The translations under genes and the position numbers were made by a program. From Lysobacterales bacterium 63-13 (lineage in GTDB: Bacteria; Pseudomonadota; Gammaproteobacteria; Xanthomonadales; Rhodanobacteraceae): 64,000 nucleotides of DNA. Shown here piece after piece: positions 10,416 to 20,146 of this stretch (positions within the stretch are counted from its first letter, which is position 1; the number at the start of each line of letters is the position of its first letter). The notes below the pieces were generated by a model that saw only the letters and a list, made by a program, of their open reading frames with translations, ran no database searches and had not been told where the DNA came from. The stretch spans positions 25,099 through 89,098 of the forward strand of contig MKWR01000021.1 of assembly GCA_001899855.1 (NCBI GenBank), given 5' to 3'.

Positions 10416-11657
10416 TCACTGTCCTTTGGCTTGATTGAAATCCTGCTTGCGTGGCAGGAACCATGCGAGCAGGCCGATCGCCGGCAACCAGGCGCAGATC
10501 CGGTAGACCGCTTCGATGCCGATATGGTCGGCAAGCTGGCCGAGCACGGCCGCACCAATGCCGCCCATGCCGAAGGCGAAACCGAAAAACAGTCCCGAGA
10601 TCATGCCGGTGCGACCGGGCACGAGTTCCTGGGCAAACACCAGGATTGCCGCGAACGCCGAAGCCAGCACCAGGCCGATGATGACGGTCAGCACGGTAGT
10701 CCATGCCAGGTTGGCATGCGGCAACAACAGGGTGAACGGCAGCACGCCGAGGATGGAGGCCCAGATCACGTAGCGTCGACCAATGCGGTCGCCAACCGGT
10801 CCGCCAATGAGCGTGCCGGCGGCAACGGCGGCGAGGAATATGAACAGGTGCACCTGGGCGGATTGCGCGCTGAGGCTGAACTTGTGCATGAGGTAGAACG
10901 TGTAATAGCTCGACAGACTGGCCAGGTAGAAGTATTTGGAGAAGATCAGCATGCCGAGCACGCCAATGGCGATCGTCACCTGGCGCCGCGTGTAGGCCGC
11001 TCTGCCGGCAGCGCGCATGGCCGGGCGACGCAGGTTCGGGATCTGCAACTGATACCAGCGGCCAATGCGGCCGAGCACGATGATCGCGATCATCGCCGCC
11101 AGGGCAAACCAGGCAATGCTGGCCTGGCCGCGCGGCATGATGATGAATGCCGCAAGCAGGGGGCCGCTCGCCGAGCCGATATTGCCGCCTACCTGGAAGA
11201 TCGATTGCGCCAGCCCGTGTCGGCCTCCCGAAGCAAGGCGGGCGATGCGCGAGGATTCCGGATGGAACACCGCCGAGCCGGTGCCGATCAACGCCGCCGC
11301 CATCAGCAGGACGGGAAAACTCGGTGCGCGTGACAGCAGGAGCAGGCCGATCAAGGTCGAACCCATGCCGACTGCCAGCGACCAGGGTTTCGGGTGGCGA
11401 TCGGTGAACATGCCGACCATCGGCTGCAGCAACGAGGCGGTGATCTGGAAGGTCAGGGTGATCAGGCCGATCTGGCCGAAATCCAGGGCAAACTCGGATT
11501 TCAGCAAGGGATAGATCGCCGGCAGCAGCGACTGGATCATGTCGTTGAGCAGATGACAGAAGCTCAACATGACCAGGATCGGGAAGGTGGTGGCGACCGC
11601 TGCGCCAGGCGGAGCTTGCGACTGCGTGGCGACAATGACTTCAGTGGGTGTCGACAT
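10416..11657 (-). CDS. MFS transporter, fosmidomycin-resistance (FSR) type
   Basis: This 413-aa inner-membrane protein has about 12 predicted helices. Sequence features follow the FSR branch of the major facilitator superfamily: FCHLLNDMIQSLLPAIYPLLK in the first helix, GMFTDRHPKPW in the 2-3 loop, GTGSAVFHPESSR, and GGPVGDRIGRR in the mirrored loop. Members export fosmidomycin or small solutes; the natural substrate is unknown. The start at 11657 (MSTPTEV) with GGAT upstream is preferred over an in-frame start 40 codons earlier, which adds a low-complexity leader. Confidence 0.88.
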   Translation of the reverse strand: MSTPTEVIVATQSQAPPGAAVATTFPILVMLSFCHLLNDMIQSLLPAIYPLLKSEFALDFGQIGLITLTFQITASLLQPMVGMFTDRHPKPWSLAVGMGSTLIGLLLLSRAPSFPVLLMAAALIGTGSAVFHPESSRIARLASGGRHGLAQSIFQVGGNIGSASGPLLAAFIIMPRGQASIAWFALAAMIAIIVLGRIGRWYQLQIPNLRRPAMRAAGRAAYTRRQVTIAIGVLGMLIFSKYFYLASLSSYYTFYLMHKFSLSAQSAQVHLFIFLAAVAAGTLIGGPVGDRIGRRYVIWASILGVLPFTLLLPHANLAWTTVLTVIIGLVLASAFAAILVFAQELVPGRTGMISGLFFGFAFGMGGIGAAVLGQLADHIGIEAVYRICAWLPAIGLLAWFLPRKQDFNQAKGQ

Positions 11658-11925
11658 GACTTCGGGCGATCCTTGGCGGCGTGCCGGTTCGGTGAAGGCG
11701 GCTGCGGTGCTGGCGGGGAATCCACGGCCAGGGTGCACATTATCGGTGGCGACGCGCCCCGTTGCATGGGCCATCATGCATGCCGCAGATCAGGCCGGCC
11801 GGCTGGCCATTCCGGCACGAGGCGGGCCAATCACCGCCTTGCCGCCCGCATAGAGCAGATGCTCGACCTGCGGCTGCTACAAGGGTGCGCTGGATGGTTC
11901 CCTATCCGCCAGGAGTCGCTGCGTC

Positions 11926-13170
11926 ATGCTCAGGTTCTCTCCGATTCGAGCTGCCGATCTGCGTGCCTACAGCCGCCTTGCCATAGAGGCGACAATCGCG
12001 GTCACTGATCTGCTCGAGAACATGCACCACAACATCTCGCGCCTGCCGGGCGTGTTCGGCGAGGCCACCGATGAGCCTGCGCGCGGCATCACCGGCCTCG
12101 TTTACCGCAGCATTCGCGGGGTCACGCGCAAGGTCGGCCATGGCGTCGACAGCATTCTCAGCGTGGTTGCGCCGCAGAGCCTGCCTGACGACGTGTCGAC
12201 GCAACGCGAAGTGCTGGTGGCCGTGCTCAATGGCGTGGTCGGTGACTACCTCCTCGCCACCGACAATCCCCTGCAGATCCACATGCAGTTTCGCCGTGAA
12301 GGAAAAACGCTGGAACTGACCCCGGCGGCGCTCGCCGGATCGATTCCGGGAGTGAGCGGAAAGATAGTCGTGCTGGCGCATGGCCTGTGCATGTCCGACC
12401 TGCAGTGGCAGCGGCGCGGCCACAATCACGGCGAGGCTCTGGCGGCCGAGGCGGGTTTCACGCCGGTCTATCTGCATTACAACAGCGGCCTGCATATTTC
12501 GACGAATGGCCACGAGTTCTCGGAGAAGCTGGAACAACTGATCCAGGCCTGGCCGGTGCCGGTCGAGCAGTTGGTGATCATCGGCTACAGCATGGGTGGA
12601 TTGCTCGCACGCAGCGCCTGCGAAGACGCGCGCCGCACCGGCAAATCCTGGATTCGCCATTTGCGCGACCTGGTGTTCATCGGCACGCCGCACGATGGCT
12701 CGCCGCTGGAACGCACCGGCAACCGCCTTGACGCGTTGCTTGGTGCCAGTCCCTACACGGTGGCTTTGTCACGCCTCGGCAAGGTGCGCAGCGCCGGCAT
12801 CACCGACCTGCGCCATGCCAACCTGGATGATGCCGACTGGCACGATCACGATCGCTTCAAGTCCCGGCGCGTCCGCCGCGAGGCAGTGCCGCTTCCCGAA
12901 GGCGTGCGCTGCTACGCCATTGCCGGTTCGGTGGCACGGCGACCAAACGGCTTGAGCGAACGCCTGGCCGGCGATGGCCTGGTGCCGTTGTTCAGTGCAC
13001 TTGGCTCGCATCGCAGCCCGAAGCGCAACCTGGGATTGCCCGAGTCGCGGCGCTGGATCGCCTACAAGACCAATCATCTGGATCTGCTGGCCAGTGCGGA
13101 TGCCTATGCGCGCATCAGCGCGTGGCTGTCCCCGGCGCCGCAGGCAGCACGGATTGCTGCGGAAGATTGA
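11926..13170 (+). CDS. alpha/beta hydrolase (lipase-like)
   Basis: The 414-aa protein has a lipase-type nucleophile elbow GYSMGG (Ser222), preceded by the oxyanion strand VVLAHGLCMSDLQW and followed by FIGTPHDGS, as in triacylglycerol or PHA-type hydrolases. A late Asp and the His in TNHLDLL near the C-terminus complete a plausible triad. Residues 1-110 form a helical region unlike classical lipases. No signal peptide is obvious, so it is probably cytoplasmic. An SD-like GGAG lies upstream of the ATG. The substrate is unknown. Confidence 0.8.
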   Translation: MLRFSPIRAADLRAYSRLAIEATIAVTDLLENMHHNISRLPGVFGEATDEPARGITGLVYRSIRGVTRKVGHGVDSILSVVAPQSLPDDVSTQREVLVAVLNGVVGDYLLATDNPLQIHMQFRREGKTLELTPAALAGSIPGVSGKIVVLAHGLCMSDLQWQRRGHNHGEALAAEAGFTPVYLHYNSGLHISTNGHEFSEKLEQLIQAWPVPVEQLVIIGYSMGGLLARSACEDARRTGKSWIRHLRDLVFIGTPHDGSPLERTGNRLDALLGASPYTVALSRLGKVRSAGITDLRHANLDDADWHDHDRFKSRRVRREAVPLPEGVRCYAIAGSVARRPNGLSERLAGDGLVPLFSALGSHRSPKRNLGLPESRRWIAYKTNHLDLLASADAYARISAWLSPAPQAARIAAED

Positions 13171-13417
13171 GTTGTCGGGCCGCCTCACTCAGGGGTTCAC
13201 GTTGAGCAGCGCGCCGACAAGACATGCAGTTTCATTGCTTTTCCTTCCGCGCGACTGGATCAGGCACCTGGTGATTCCAGTCCTGGCACCATGCGCTTGA
13301 AGGCGGTGCCGCTGTCCGAGGTCGCCATGCCAGCGGCATCGGATTCCCGGCAATGATGCGGCCTGCGCAAGCTTGTTGCAGCGCACCCTCGACCGGCATG
13401 GCGGAGCAACGCCAGGA

Positions 13418-13939
13418 TCATCGTCGCGGTTTGCGCGGCCCGGGCGCGGAATGCCTCCCCTGGCGCGCATCGATCTCGTCGATCCAGCCGGCCCGCGCCT
13501 CGGGGAAAGCGTCGGCATAGGGAACATAGGGCTTGATGTCGAGAATCGGCGTGGCATCGAGCAGGTCGATGCCGCGGACCTGCAATGCGCCCGGCTCGAT
13601 CGCGATCAGTTCCACGGCGGAAAGACCGAGCGCATTCGGTCGATGCGGTGAGCGTGTTGCCAGCACACTGCGCTTGCCGCCACCGCGGGGCGGGCGCACC
13701 TCGGCTTTCCAGCCCTGGCTGCGGTGGAAGGCAAAGATCAGCCAGATGCGTTCGAAGCCTTGCAGGTCGCGATACGCCTCGGCGGGAAACCCTTCGATGA
13801 ACTCGATCCGCGCCAGCGATGAGGTGCCTGTCTCGGTGCCTTCGGTCACGGTCGGTTGATGCGGCGCATCGATGCGCCGCGCATACGGCGAGCGCACGAA
13901 GGCGATGGCTTCAAGGCGGAGGGCAGGGGAGTTTGGCAT
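13418..13939 (-). CDS. trmO: tRNA (N6-threonylcarbamoyladenosine37-N6)-methyltransferase TrmO
   Basis: It methylates t6A37 to m6t6A in tRNA-Thr using S-adenosylmethionine. The 173-aa beta-barrel protein shows the family motifs IAFVRSPYARR at the N-terminus, FEGFPAEAYRDL-type and LIFAFHRSQGW segments, ATRSPHRPNALGLS, and GIDLLDATPILDIKPY. The start at 13939 (MPNSPALRLE) matches where homology should begin; an upstream ATG at 14035 adds unrelated sequence. It runs divergently from the DUF6165 gene. Confidence 0.9.
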   Translation of the reverse strand: MPNSPALRLEAIAFVRSPYARRIDAPHQPTVTEGTETGTSSLARIEFIEGFPAEAYRDLQGFERIWLIFAFHRSQGWKAEVRPPRGGGKRSVLATRSPHRPNALGLSAVELIAIEPGALQVRGIDLLDATPILDIKPYVPYADAFPEARAGWIDEIDARQGRHSAPGPRKPRR

Positions 13940-14078
13940 GGCTGCGTCAAATGGTTGCACAGTCGCCGGAACGGGGAAACGTGAGGGCAGCGCCAATCGA
14001 TCAGCGTTGCCCTGGTTGGTTCGCATTTCGTCCAATCCGTCCTACCATCACGGTTTGACCCACAGGCATGCCCCCGCA

Positions 14079-14471
14079 ATGAGCCAGATAGCCGTTCCCG
14101 TTTCCTATGGCGAACTGATCGACAAGATCACCATTCTCGAAATCAAGTCCGCGCGCATCGGCAATGCGGACAAGCTCGCCAATGTGCGAACCGAGCTTGC
14201 GCTGTTGAATGCGACCTGGTCCGCCGATCCGCTGTCGGCGACGGATATTGCCAGCGAACGCGCCAGGCTGAAGGCGGTCAACGAGGCGCTGTGGGAGATC
14301 GAGGACCGCATCCGCATCAAGGAGAAGGCCCGGGCCTTCGACACGGAATTCGTCGAACTGGCGCGTTCGGTGTATTTCCGCAATGACGACCGCGCTGCCT
14401 GCAAGCGCGAGATCAACGAGAAGCTCGGCTCGACCCTGGTCGAGGAAAAATCCTACGAGAACTACCGTTGA
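14079..14471 (+). CDS. DUF6165 family protein
   Basis: This 130-aa charged cytoplasmic protein starts SQIAVPVSYGELIDKITILEIK and ends EKSYENYR. The combination is characteristic of DUF6165, a family often found near glycan or tetratricopeptide genes. It is rich in helices (residues 20-110) and lacks known catalytic motifs. The start was chosen at the ATG 14079; a longer open frame upstream overlaps trmO on the other strand. The next gene begins two bases after its stop, so the two are probably cotranscribed. Function unknown. Confidence 0.75.
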   Translation: MSQIAVPVSYGELIDKITILEIKSARIGNADKLANVRTELALLNATWSADPLSATDIASERARLKAVNEALWEIEDRIRIKEKARAFDTEFVELARSVYFRNDDRAACKREINEKLGSTLVEEKSYENYR

Positions 14472-14472
14472 A

Positions 14473-15237
14473 ATGACGGCTCGCCGCAGCGCCGGCTTGA
14501 TCGTCGCAGGCTTGGCGATCGTCCTCGCCGCTGGCATTCCGACGTTGTGGGCGGCAATGGGGACATCGCTGATGGAACGTATTTCCGGCGCACAGGCGGA
14601 CCGGGCGCAAATGGCCGAGGCGCGAGTGAAGCCGGCGCTGGAGCGTGACCTGCGCCAACTTGGCTTGCGTTACGGCGCGCCGGTGTTCATGCGCATCTTC
14701 AAGCGTGAAAAGGAACTGGAACTGTGGATCGAGGGCGATGCGCAGCGCTTCGTCCACTTCCGCACCTATCCGGTGTGCACGTATTCCGGTGGACTGGGCC
14801 CGAAACAGCGCGAAGGTGACAACCAGGCGCCGGAAGGCTTTTATCGCGTCGCCGCCGGGCAGCTCAATGCACAGAGTGCCTATCACCTGGCCTTCAACCT
14901 CGGCTATCCGAATGCCTACGATCGCGCGCACGCGCGCACCGGCAGCTTCCTGATGGTGCATGGCTCGTGCGTTTCCATTGGCTGTTACGCCATGGGTGAT
15001 GAGGGCATCGAGGAGATCTACACGCTCGCCGCAGCCGCTCTTGCCGGTGGCCAGCGCGCGTTCGACGTGCATGCGTTTCCGTTTCGCCTGGATTCGACCA
15101 GTCTCGCGGGCGCAGGCAACTCGCCGTGGTTTGCGTTCTGGAACGAATTGAAGGCTGGATATGATAGCTTCGAGGAATCCCGCCGCCCGCCACGCATCGA
15201 CGTGCGCGATCGCCACTACACGATCAGGGAGCCATGA
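14473..15237 (+). CDS. YafK-type L,D-transpeptidase family protein
   Basis: The 254-aa protein has an N-terminal membrane anchor or signal (residues 8-30) and a YkuD-like domain with VHGSCVSIGCYAM. That contains the His and the Ser-x-Gly-Cys catalytic signature of L,D-transpeptidases in the form used by YafK-like proteins. Such enzymes act on peptidoglycan cross-links or release lipoprotein from peptidoglycan in the periplasm. It lies between the DUF6165 gene and an MmcQ/YjbR gene, whose start overlaps its stop. Confidence 0.83.
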   Translation: MTARRSAGLIVAGLAIVLAAGIPTLWAAMGTSLMERISGAQADRAQMAEARVKPALERDLRQLGLRYGAPVFMRIFKREKELELWIEGDAQRFVHFRTYPVCTYSGGLGPKQREGDNQAPEGFYRVAAGQLNAQSAYHLAFNLGYPNAYDRAHARTGSFLMVHGSCVSIGCYAMGDEGIEEIYTLAAAALAGGQRAFDVHAFPFRLDSTSLAGAGNSPWFAFWNELKAGYDSFEESRRPPRIDVRDRHYTIREP

Positions 15238-15614
15238 TGTCCGAAGTGATGGGAATGACGGTCGAGCAACTCGACGATCTGTGCCGGAACTGGCCCGGCG
15301 CGACGCGGGCGATGAAGTGGGATGTCGACCTGGTCTGGAGCGTTTCGGGAAAGATGTTCGTGGTCATGTGTGCACTCGGCCCGGATCGTGGCCGCATCAG
15401 CTTCAAGGTTGGCGCGGACCGCTTTCTCGAGATGACCGACCAGCCAGGCATCACCACGGCGCCATACATGGCCCGAGCCTATTGGGTCAGCATCAACGAG
15501 CCGGACGGCTTCAGCGAGGCCGAGCTGGCCAATCATGTCCGCCAGTCCTACGAGCTGGTGCGGGCCGGCTTGCCGAAGAAGGTGCAGCGCGCGCTCGGCG
15601 TGACCCTGGTCTGA
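15234..15614 (+). CDS. MmcQ/YjbR family DNA-binding-like protein
   Basis: This 126-aa protein begins MTVEQLDDLCRNWPGATRAMKWD and has FKVGADRFLEMTDQPGITTAPYMARAYWV, the CyaY-like double-wing fold pattern of YjbR/MmcQ proteins. The family is assumed to bind DNA, but its cellular role is not established. The start overlaps the preceding gene (ATGATG at 15234). Either ATG is possible. Confidence 0.82.
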   Translation: MMSEVMGMTVEQLDDLCRNWPGATRAMKWDVDLVWSVSGKMFVVMCALGPDRGRISFKVGADRFLEMTDQPGITTAPYMARAYWVSINEPDGFSEAELANHVRQSYELVRAGLPKKVQRALGVTLV

Positions 15615-15687
15615 TTCGCGCCTTGATTTTCTCTTGCCGAGCGCATTGCTAGACTGCGCGGCCAGAACAACAAAAGCCGGTGCATCC

Positions 15688-16647
15688 ATGGCGGGACAAG
15701 GCAATTCGATCCGCGCGATCTTCTTCGCACTCGGGGCAAATTTCGCCATTTTCGGGGCCAAGTCGATTGCCGCCGCCGTGACCGGTTCGGGGGCGATGCT
15801 GGCCGAGGCCGTGCACTCCCTGGCCGACTGCGGAAACCAGGTGCTGCTGCTTTTCGGCCTGCGCCAGGCGAAGACGCCGCCCTCGCCGGACTATCCACTC
15901 GGATACGGCAAGGCCGTCTATTTCTGGTCCTTTCTCGTTGCCCTCATGCTGTTCAGCGTGGGCGGCATGTTTTCCCTGTACGAAGGCTGGCACAAGTTGT
16001 CGGAAGGCCAGCCGCTGACCTCGCCATGGATCGCCATCGGCGTGCTCGTCTTCAGCATCATCGTCGAGGGCATTTCCATGCGTGCGTGCCTGGTCGAGGT
16101 CAACAAGGCGCGCGGCAACCAGAGTCTCTGGCAGTGGTTTCGGCAATCGCGCCAGGTCGAGCTGGTGGTGATATTCGGCGAAGACCTGGCCGCCTTGCTG
16201 GGCCTGACATTTGCCCTGATCGCCGTGGTTCTTGCCATGCTGACCGGCAATCCACTCTGGGATGCACTCGGCACCCTGGCCATCGGTGCCCTGCTGATCG
16301 TTGTCGCGGTACTGATCTCGATCGAAGTCAAGGCGATGCTGATCGGCCAGAGCATCGAGCCGCAATCACGCCGACGCCTGCTTGATTTTCTCGAACAGCG
16401 ACCGGAAATCGAAAAGGTCTACAACCTGCTCACCCTGCAACTCGGCAACGACGTCATGGTCTCGGTCAAGGCGAAGATGCGCGGCGAGGAATCCGCGCTG
16501 GGCATGATCGGGCAGATCAACACGATCGAGCGCGAGCTGAGGCGGAGTTTTCCCGAAGTCCGCTTCAGCTTCTTCGAGCCGGACATCGCCGACCACGACG
16601 AGCCAGACGCCACGATCAGCGAATCATTACGCCCACACCCACATTGA
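15688..16647 (+). CDS. cation diffusion facilitator (ZnT9-like) transporter
   Basis: This 319-aa inner-membrane antiporter is predicted to export divalent cations. It has six membrane segments (residues about 10-235) and a C-terminal cytoplasmic ferredoxin-like domain. The metal site HSLADCGNQ in TM2 is standard (HxxxD). In TM5 it is FGEDLAALLG, as in the ZnT9-like branch, instead of a second HxxxD. A TAGACT box lies at 15650-15655. The last 32 bases are antisense to the end of slp. Confidence 0.85.
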   Translation: MAGQGNSIRAIFFALGANFAIFGAKSIAAAVTGSGAMLAEAVHSLADCGNQVLLLFGLRQAKTPPSPDYPLGYGKAVYFWSFLVALMLFSVGGMFSLYEGWHKLSEGQPLTSPWIAIGVLVFSIIVEGISMRACLVEVNKARGNQSLWQWFRQSRQVELVVIFGEDLAALLGLTFALIAVVLAMLTGNPLWDALGTLAIGALLIVVAVLISIEVKAMLIGQSIEPQSRRRLLDFLEQRPEIEKVYNLLTLQLGNDVMVSVKAKMRGEESALGMIGQINTIERELRRSFPEVRFSFFEPDIADHDEPDATISESLRPHPH

Positions 16648-17152
16648 TGCGCGGCTTCTTGTCGAAGATGAAGCCCCAGGGCCAGACCTTGACCTCGCGG
16701 GCCTGCAGCAGCGGGTAGAGGTACTCATGTTCCTCGACCTGGCCCAGGCGCGTTCCTGAAACGCGGCCATGCACGCTCAGGTGTCGACCCGCCGGGTAAT
16801 CGAAGGGCTCGACGAAACCCGGCAGGACGATGATGAAACGCCCGACCGTCGGCGCATCGGGCATGGGTTGCTGATCGCGATCCAGCGGATAGCCAATGAC
16901 CTCGACTTCGCTGGTCTGCTCGCGATTGGCGACGCCGATGATGCGCCCGCCCCAGACGACATCACTGCCGAGGTGGCGTTCGGGTGACTGCTGCACGTCA
17001 CTGGGCATGATCGGGGAGAGATTGCCGACATTCCTGAACACGGGAGCCGCACAGGCGCCCAGCAGCAAGGCTGTCGCAGCAAGCAGGAAGGCCAGGCGCC
17101 ACGGCGCAAACCATCGCTGCTCCGGCAACCTCGATGTGCAGCGCCACCTCAT
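16616..17152 (-). CDS. slp: Slp family outer-membrane lipoprotein
   Basis: The 178-aa precursor has a long basic n-region, a hydrophobic stretch and the lipobox LGAC. The Slp pattern follows: PSDVQQSPERHLGSDVVWGG, IGYPLDRDQQP, FIIVLPGFVEPFDYPAGR and a YPLLQAREVKVWPW end. Slp proteins are starvation- or stationary-phase-induced outer-membrane lipoproteins of unknown mechanism. The ATG at 17152 leaves a 17-base gap to rlmJ; an earlier start would overlap rlmJ. It is probably cotranscribed with rlmJ and converges with the CDF gene. Confidence 0.87.
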   Translation of the reverse strand: MRWRCTSRLPEQRWFAPWRLAFLLAATALLLGACAAPVFRNVGNLSPIMPSDVQQSPERHLGSDVVWGGRIIGVANREQTSEVEVIGYPLDRDQQPMPDAPTVGRFIIVLPGFVEPFDYPAGRHLSVHGRVSGTRLGQVEEHEYLYPLLQAREVKVWPWGFIFDKKPRINVGVGVMIR

Positions 17153-17169
17153 CGACGCGGTTCTCCTGC

Positions 17170-18015
17170 TCAGTCGCGCAACAGCCATTCAATCCGGTGC
17201 TGACCATAGCGCCCCTGCGAGAGCAGGTTCTGCAGGGCAGGCAGCAGTTCCTGCAGTTGGCGTTCGAACTTCCACGGTGGATTGATGATGGCCATGCCAC
17301 AGCCGTTCAGGCGCAAGGCCGAGTTGTCCGGATGCAGGAGCAGTTCGGCGACGAGGATCTTGTCGAAGCCACTCTTGCCCAGCCAGCGATGGAAGGGTTG
17401 CACCTGCTGGCGCAGCTTGATCGGATACCACACCGCGTAGATGCCCCCGGGCCAACGCTTTGCCGCGTCGGCCAGTGCCTTCTCGATGAGGCGGAACTCG
17501 CCATCCTGCGCCTCGAACGGCGGATCGATGAGGACCAGGCCGCGGCGTTGCACGGGTGGCAACAGCGCGTTCATGGCCGCATAACCGTCGCGCTCGTGGA
17601 TTGCGAAGCGCGCATCCCCGCTGAGGGCGGAGCGCAGCGCCGCGCATTCCTCCGCCTGCACTTCGCAAAGGATTCCGCGATCTTCCTCGCGCATGACCAG
17701 GCTGGCAATGAGTGGCGAGCCGGGATACTCGATCAGTTCGTCGCGCCCGGCGTTGAGCGAGCGCACGAGATTGACATAGACATGCAGCAGGCTCGGCAAG
17801 CGCGTCGCAGTGAGCAGGCGCTGCACGCCATCCGCGGCTTCGGCCGTGCGCATTGCCTCGCTGTCGTTCAGCAGGTAGTGGCCACGTCCCGCATGCGTAT
17901 CCATGAAGCAGAACGGCTTCTGCTTGGACTTCAATGACTCGAGCAGCCCGATCAGGATCGAGTGCTTGAACACGTCGGCAAAATTTCCGGCATGGAATGC
18001 ATGGCGATAGTTCAT
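17170..18015 (-). CDS. rlmJ: 23S rRNA (adenine2030-N6)-methyltransferase RlmJ
   Basis: It methylates A2030 of 23S rRNA. The 281-aa protein begins MNYRHAFHAGNFADVFKHS, the invariant RlmJ start. It shows DTHAGRGHY (SAM binding), an LIDPPFE catalytic N6-MTase motif and the YPIK segment. The start at 18015 is fixed by this N-terminus; 53 more in-frame codons upstream are not coding in relatives. Slp follows after 17 bases. Confidence 0.95.
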   Translation of the reverse strand: MNYRHAFHAGNFADVFKHSILIGLLESLKSKQKPFCFMDTHAGRGHYLLNDSEAMRTAEAADGVQRLLTATRLPSLLHVYVNLVRSLNAGRDELIEYPGSPLIASLVMREEDRGILCEVQAEECAALRSALSGDARFAIHERDGYAAMNALLPPVQRRGLVLIDPPFEAQDGEFRLIEKALADAAKRWPGGIYAVWYPIKLRQQVQPFHRWLGKSGFDKILVAELLLHPDNSALRLNGCGMAIINPPWKFERQLQELLPALQNLLSQGRYGQHRIEWLLRD

Positions 18016-18229
18016 GGGCTTCCCGGCTCGACGCTCAATGACGGTCTGGAACGAGTCGGCAACATAACCGGCGGATGGCTTGCCGGCAAGGGTGTAAAAA
18101 GCTACTCCGGCCACGGCTTTGGCGAGGACCTCGGCGCAGCAGTCGTCGCGCCGCAATTCGTTACCTATGGCCATGCCGAAACTGAATGGCGGGTGCTAGA
18201 TTCCGCAGGATTTCCGTCGGGGGTGGGCA

Positions 18230-20050
18230 ATGAGAACACTGTTGAAATGGTTGGCACGCGGGGTCTTGCTGGTGGTTGTCGTGGCGGCTGTCGCCTTCGT
18301 CCACGTCTGGTACTTCAAGCCGTACAAGATCGACTGGTTTTACGGCAAGACCTTCCTGCAGTTCGCCCTGCAAAGCCCGCAAATGCTCAGCAGCATGCGC
18401 ATCCTGCCGCCGTGGGCCGATTTCTACAGTGACCGGCTCGACGATGCCTCGCCCCGGCATGCCGATGAGATGGCGGCGCTGGTCAAGGCCGATCTCGACA
18501 TGCTGCATCGCTACGATCGCGCTGCGCTCGACGACGAGGGCAAGTTGTCCTACGACGCGCTCGAGTTCTTCCTCAAGGACCAGGTCGAAGGCGAGCGATT
18601 CCGCTACAACGATTTTCCGGTCAACCAGATGTTCGGCATCCAGTCGAACCTGCCGAATTTCATGGCCGACACGCATCAGGTCAACAACACGAGCGATGCC
18701 GAGAGCTACATCAAGCGCCTCGATCTCTTTCCCGTGCAGTTCGCTCAGGTCATCGAGGGCCTGAAACTGCGTGAAAGCAGCGGCGCGGTCCCGCCAAAGT
18801 TCACGGTCGACAAGGTGCTCGAGCAGATGTCCGGCTTCATCGCCATGCCGGCCCGGGAAAACATGCTCTACACCAGTTTCCAGGACAAGCTCGCCAAGCT
18901 CGGCAGCGGCAAGCTGGATCAGGCGCGCCAGGATGACTTGCTGGCGCGCGCGCAGGCAGCCATCGATGGCAAGGTCTATCCGGCCTATCGCGGGCTCATC
19001 GCCTATTTCACCGCACTGCAGCCCAAGGCGACACAGAACCTTGGCGCCTGGAGCTTGCCGGATGGCGATGCCTACTACGCCTGGTGCGTGCGCAGCCACA
19101 CCACGACCGACATGAGCCCGGCGCAGGTCCATGAACTCGGCCTCTCCGAAGTCGCACGCATCAGCGCCGAGATGGATGTCATCCTGCGCGAGCAGGGCTT
19201 GAGCGAAGGCAGCGTCGGCGCGCGCGTGCAGCAACTCGCGCGCCATCCCGAGCAGATGTATGCGAATACGCCGGAAGGGAAGGCGGCAATGATCGCCGGC
19301 TACCAGGCGATCCTCGATGAGGTCAACGCCAATCTCGGCGATGCCTTCAACCGGCGGCCAAAGCTCGGCGTCGAGGTCAAGGCAGTGCCTGCCTTCTCCG
19401 AGAAGACTGCACCCGGTGCCTACTACCAGGACGGCGCCTTTGACGGCTCACGCCCCGGCGTTTTCTACGCGAACATGCGCGATCCCGGCGAAACGCCGAA
19501 ATTCGCGATGCGCACGCTGGCCTATCACGAAGGCATCCCCGGCCACCATTTCCAGATCACCATCGCCCAGGAATTGCAGGACGTTCCTTTCTTCCGTCGC
19601 GTGTTGCCGTTCACCGCGTACTCGGAAGGCTGGGCCTTGTATGCCGAACGGCTGGCCTGGGAGTTGGGCTTCGAGAAGGATCCGCTCGACAACCTCGGTC
19701 GCCTGCGCGACGAGATGATGCGCGCGGTGCGCCTGGTCGTCGACAGCGGCATCCACTACAAGCGCTGGACCCGCGAGCAGGCCATTGCCTATATGCTTGA
19801 AAACACCGGCATGGGCGAGGGTGATGTCACCGCCGAAATCGAGCGCTACTTCGTCAACCCGGGGCAGGCGCTTGCCTACAAGGCCGGCATGCTGAAGATC
19901 CTCGCCCTGCGCGAGAAGGCGAAACAGGAACTCGGCGACAAGTTCATGCTCGGCGAATTCCACGACCAGATGCTGAGCCACGGTGCTTTGCCGCTATCCC
20001 TGATCGAGCGGGTCGTCGACAACTGGATTGCCGAAAGGAAAGGCGGGTGA
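18230..20050 (+). CDS. DUF885 family metallopeptidase-like protein, membrane anchored
   Basis: The 606-aa protein has an N-terminal signal anchor (residues 5-28, VLLVVVVAAVAFVHVWYF). The DUF885 domain follows and contains AYHEGIPGHHFQ, an HExxxH-like zinc site, with a downstream GWALYAERL helix supplying a Glu. The arrangement resembles M32/DUF885 carboxypeptidase-like proteins. It is probably a periplasm-facing peptidase; the substrate is unknown. A hairpin follows the gene. Confidence 0.85.
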   Translation: MRTLLKWLARGVLLVVVVAAVAFVHVWYFKPYKIDWFYGKTFLQFALQSPQMLSSMRILPPWADFYSDRLDDASPRHADEMAALVKADLDMLHRYDRAALDDEGKLSYDALEFFLKDQVEGERFRYNDFPVNQMFGIQSNLPNFMADTHQVNNTSDAESYIKRLDLFPVQFAQVIEGLKLRESSGAVPPKFTVDKVLEQMSGFIAMPARENMLYTSFQDKLAKLGSGKLDQARQDDLLARAQAAIDGKVYPAYRGLIAYFTALQPKATQNLGAWSLPDGDAYYAWCVRSHTTTDMSPAQVHELGLSEVARISAEMDVILREQGLSEGSVGARVQQLARHPEQMYANTPEGKAAMIAGYQAILDEVNANLGDAFNRRPKLGVEVKAVPAFSEKTAPGAYYQDGAFDGSRPGVFYANMRDPGETPKFAMRTLAYHEGIPGHHFQITIAQELQDVPFFRRVLPFTAYSEGWALYAERLAWELGFEKDPLDNLGRLRDEMMRAVRLVVDSGIHYKRWTREQAIAYMLENTGMGEGDVTAEIERYFVNPGQALAYKAGMLKILALREKAKQELGDKFMLGEFHDQMLSHGALPLSLIERVVDNWIAERKGG

Positions 20051-20089
20051 CAAAGGTCAGGCGCGATGGCTGACGCGCGCACCTGCCAC

Positions 20090-20111
20090 GCATCGCCCGC
20101 AGGGGCGATGC
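20090..20111 (+). terminator. hairpin downstream of DUF885 gene
   Basis: A perfect 9-bp stem (GCATCGCCC / GGGCGATGC) with a GCAG loop is followed only by TTCC. Position supports transcription termination, but the weak T-run makes it uncertain. Confidence 0.4.
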
Positions 20112-20146
20112 TTCCAGCGCACCCTGTCGGTGCACTGGAGTCGAAC

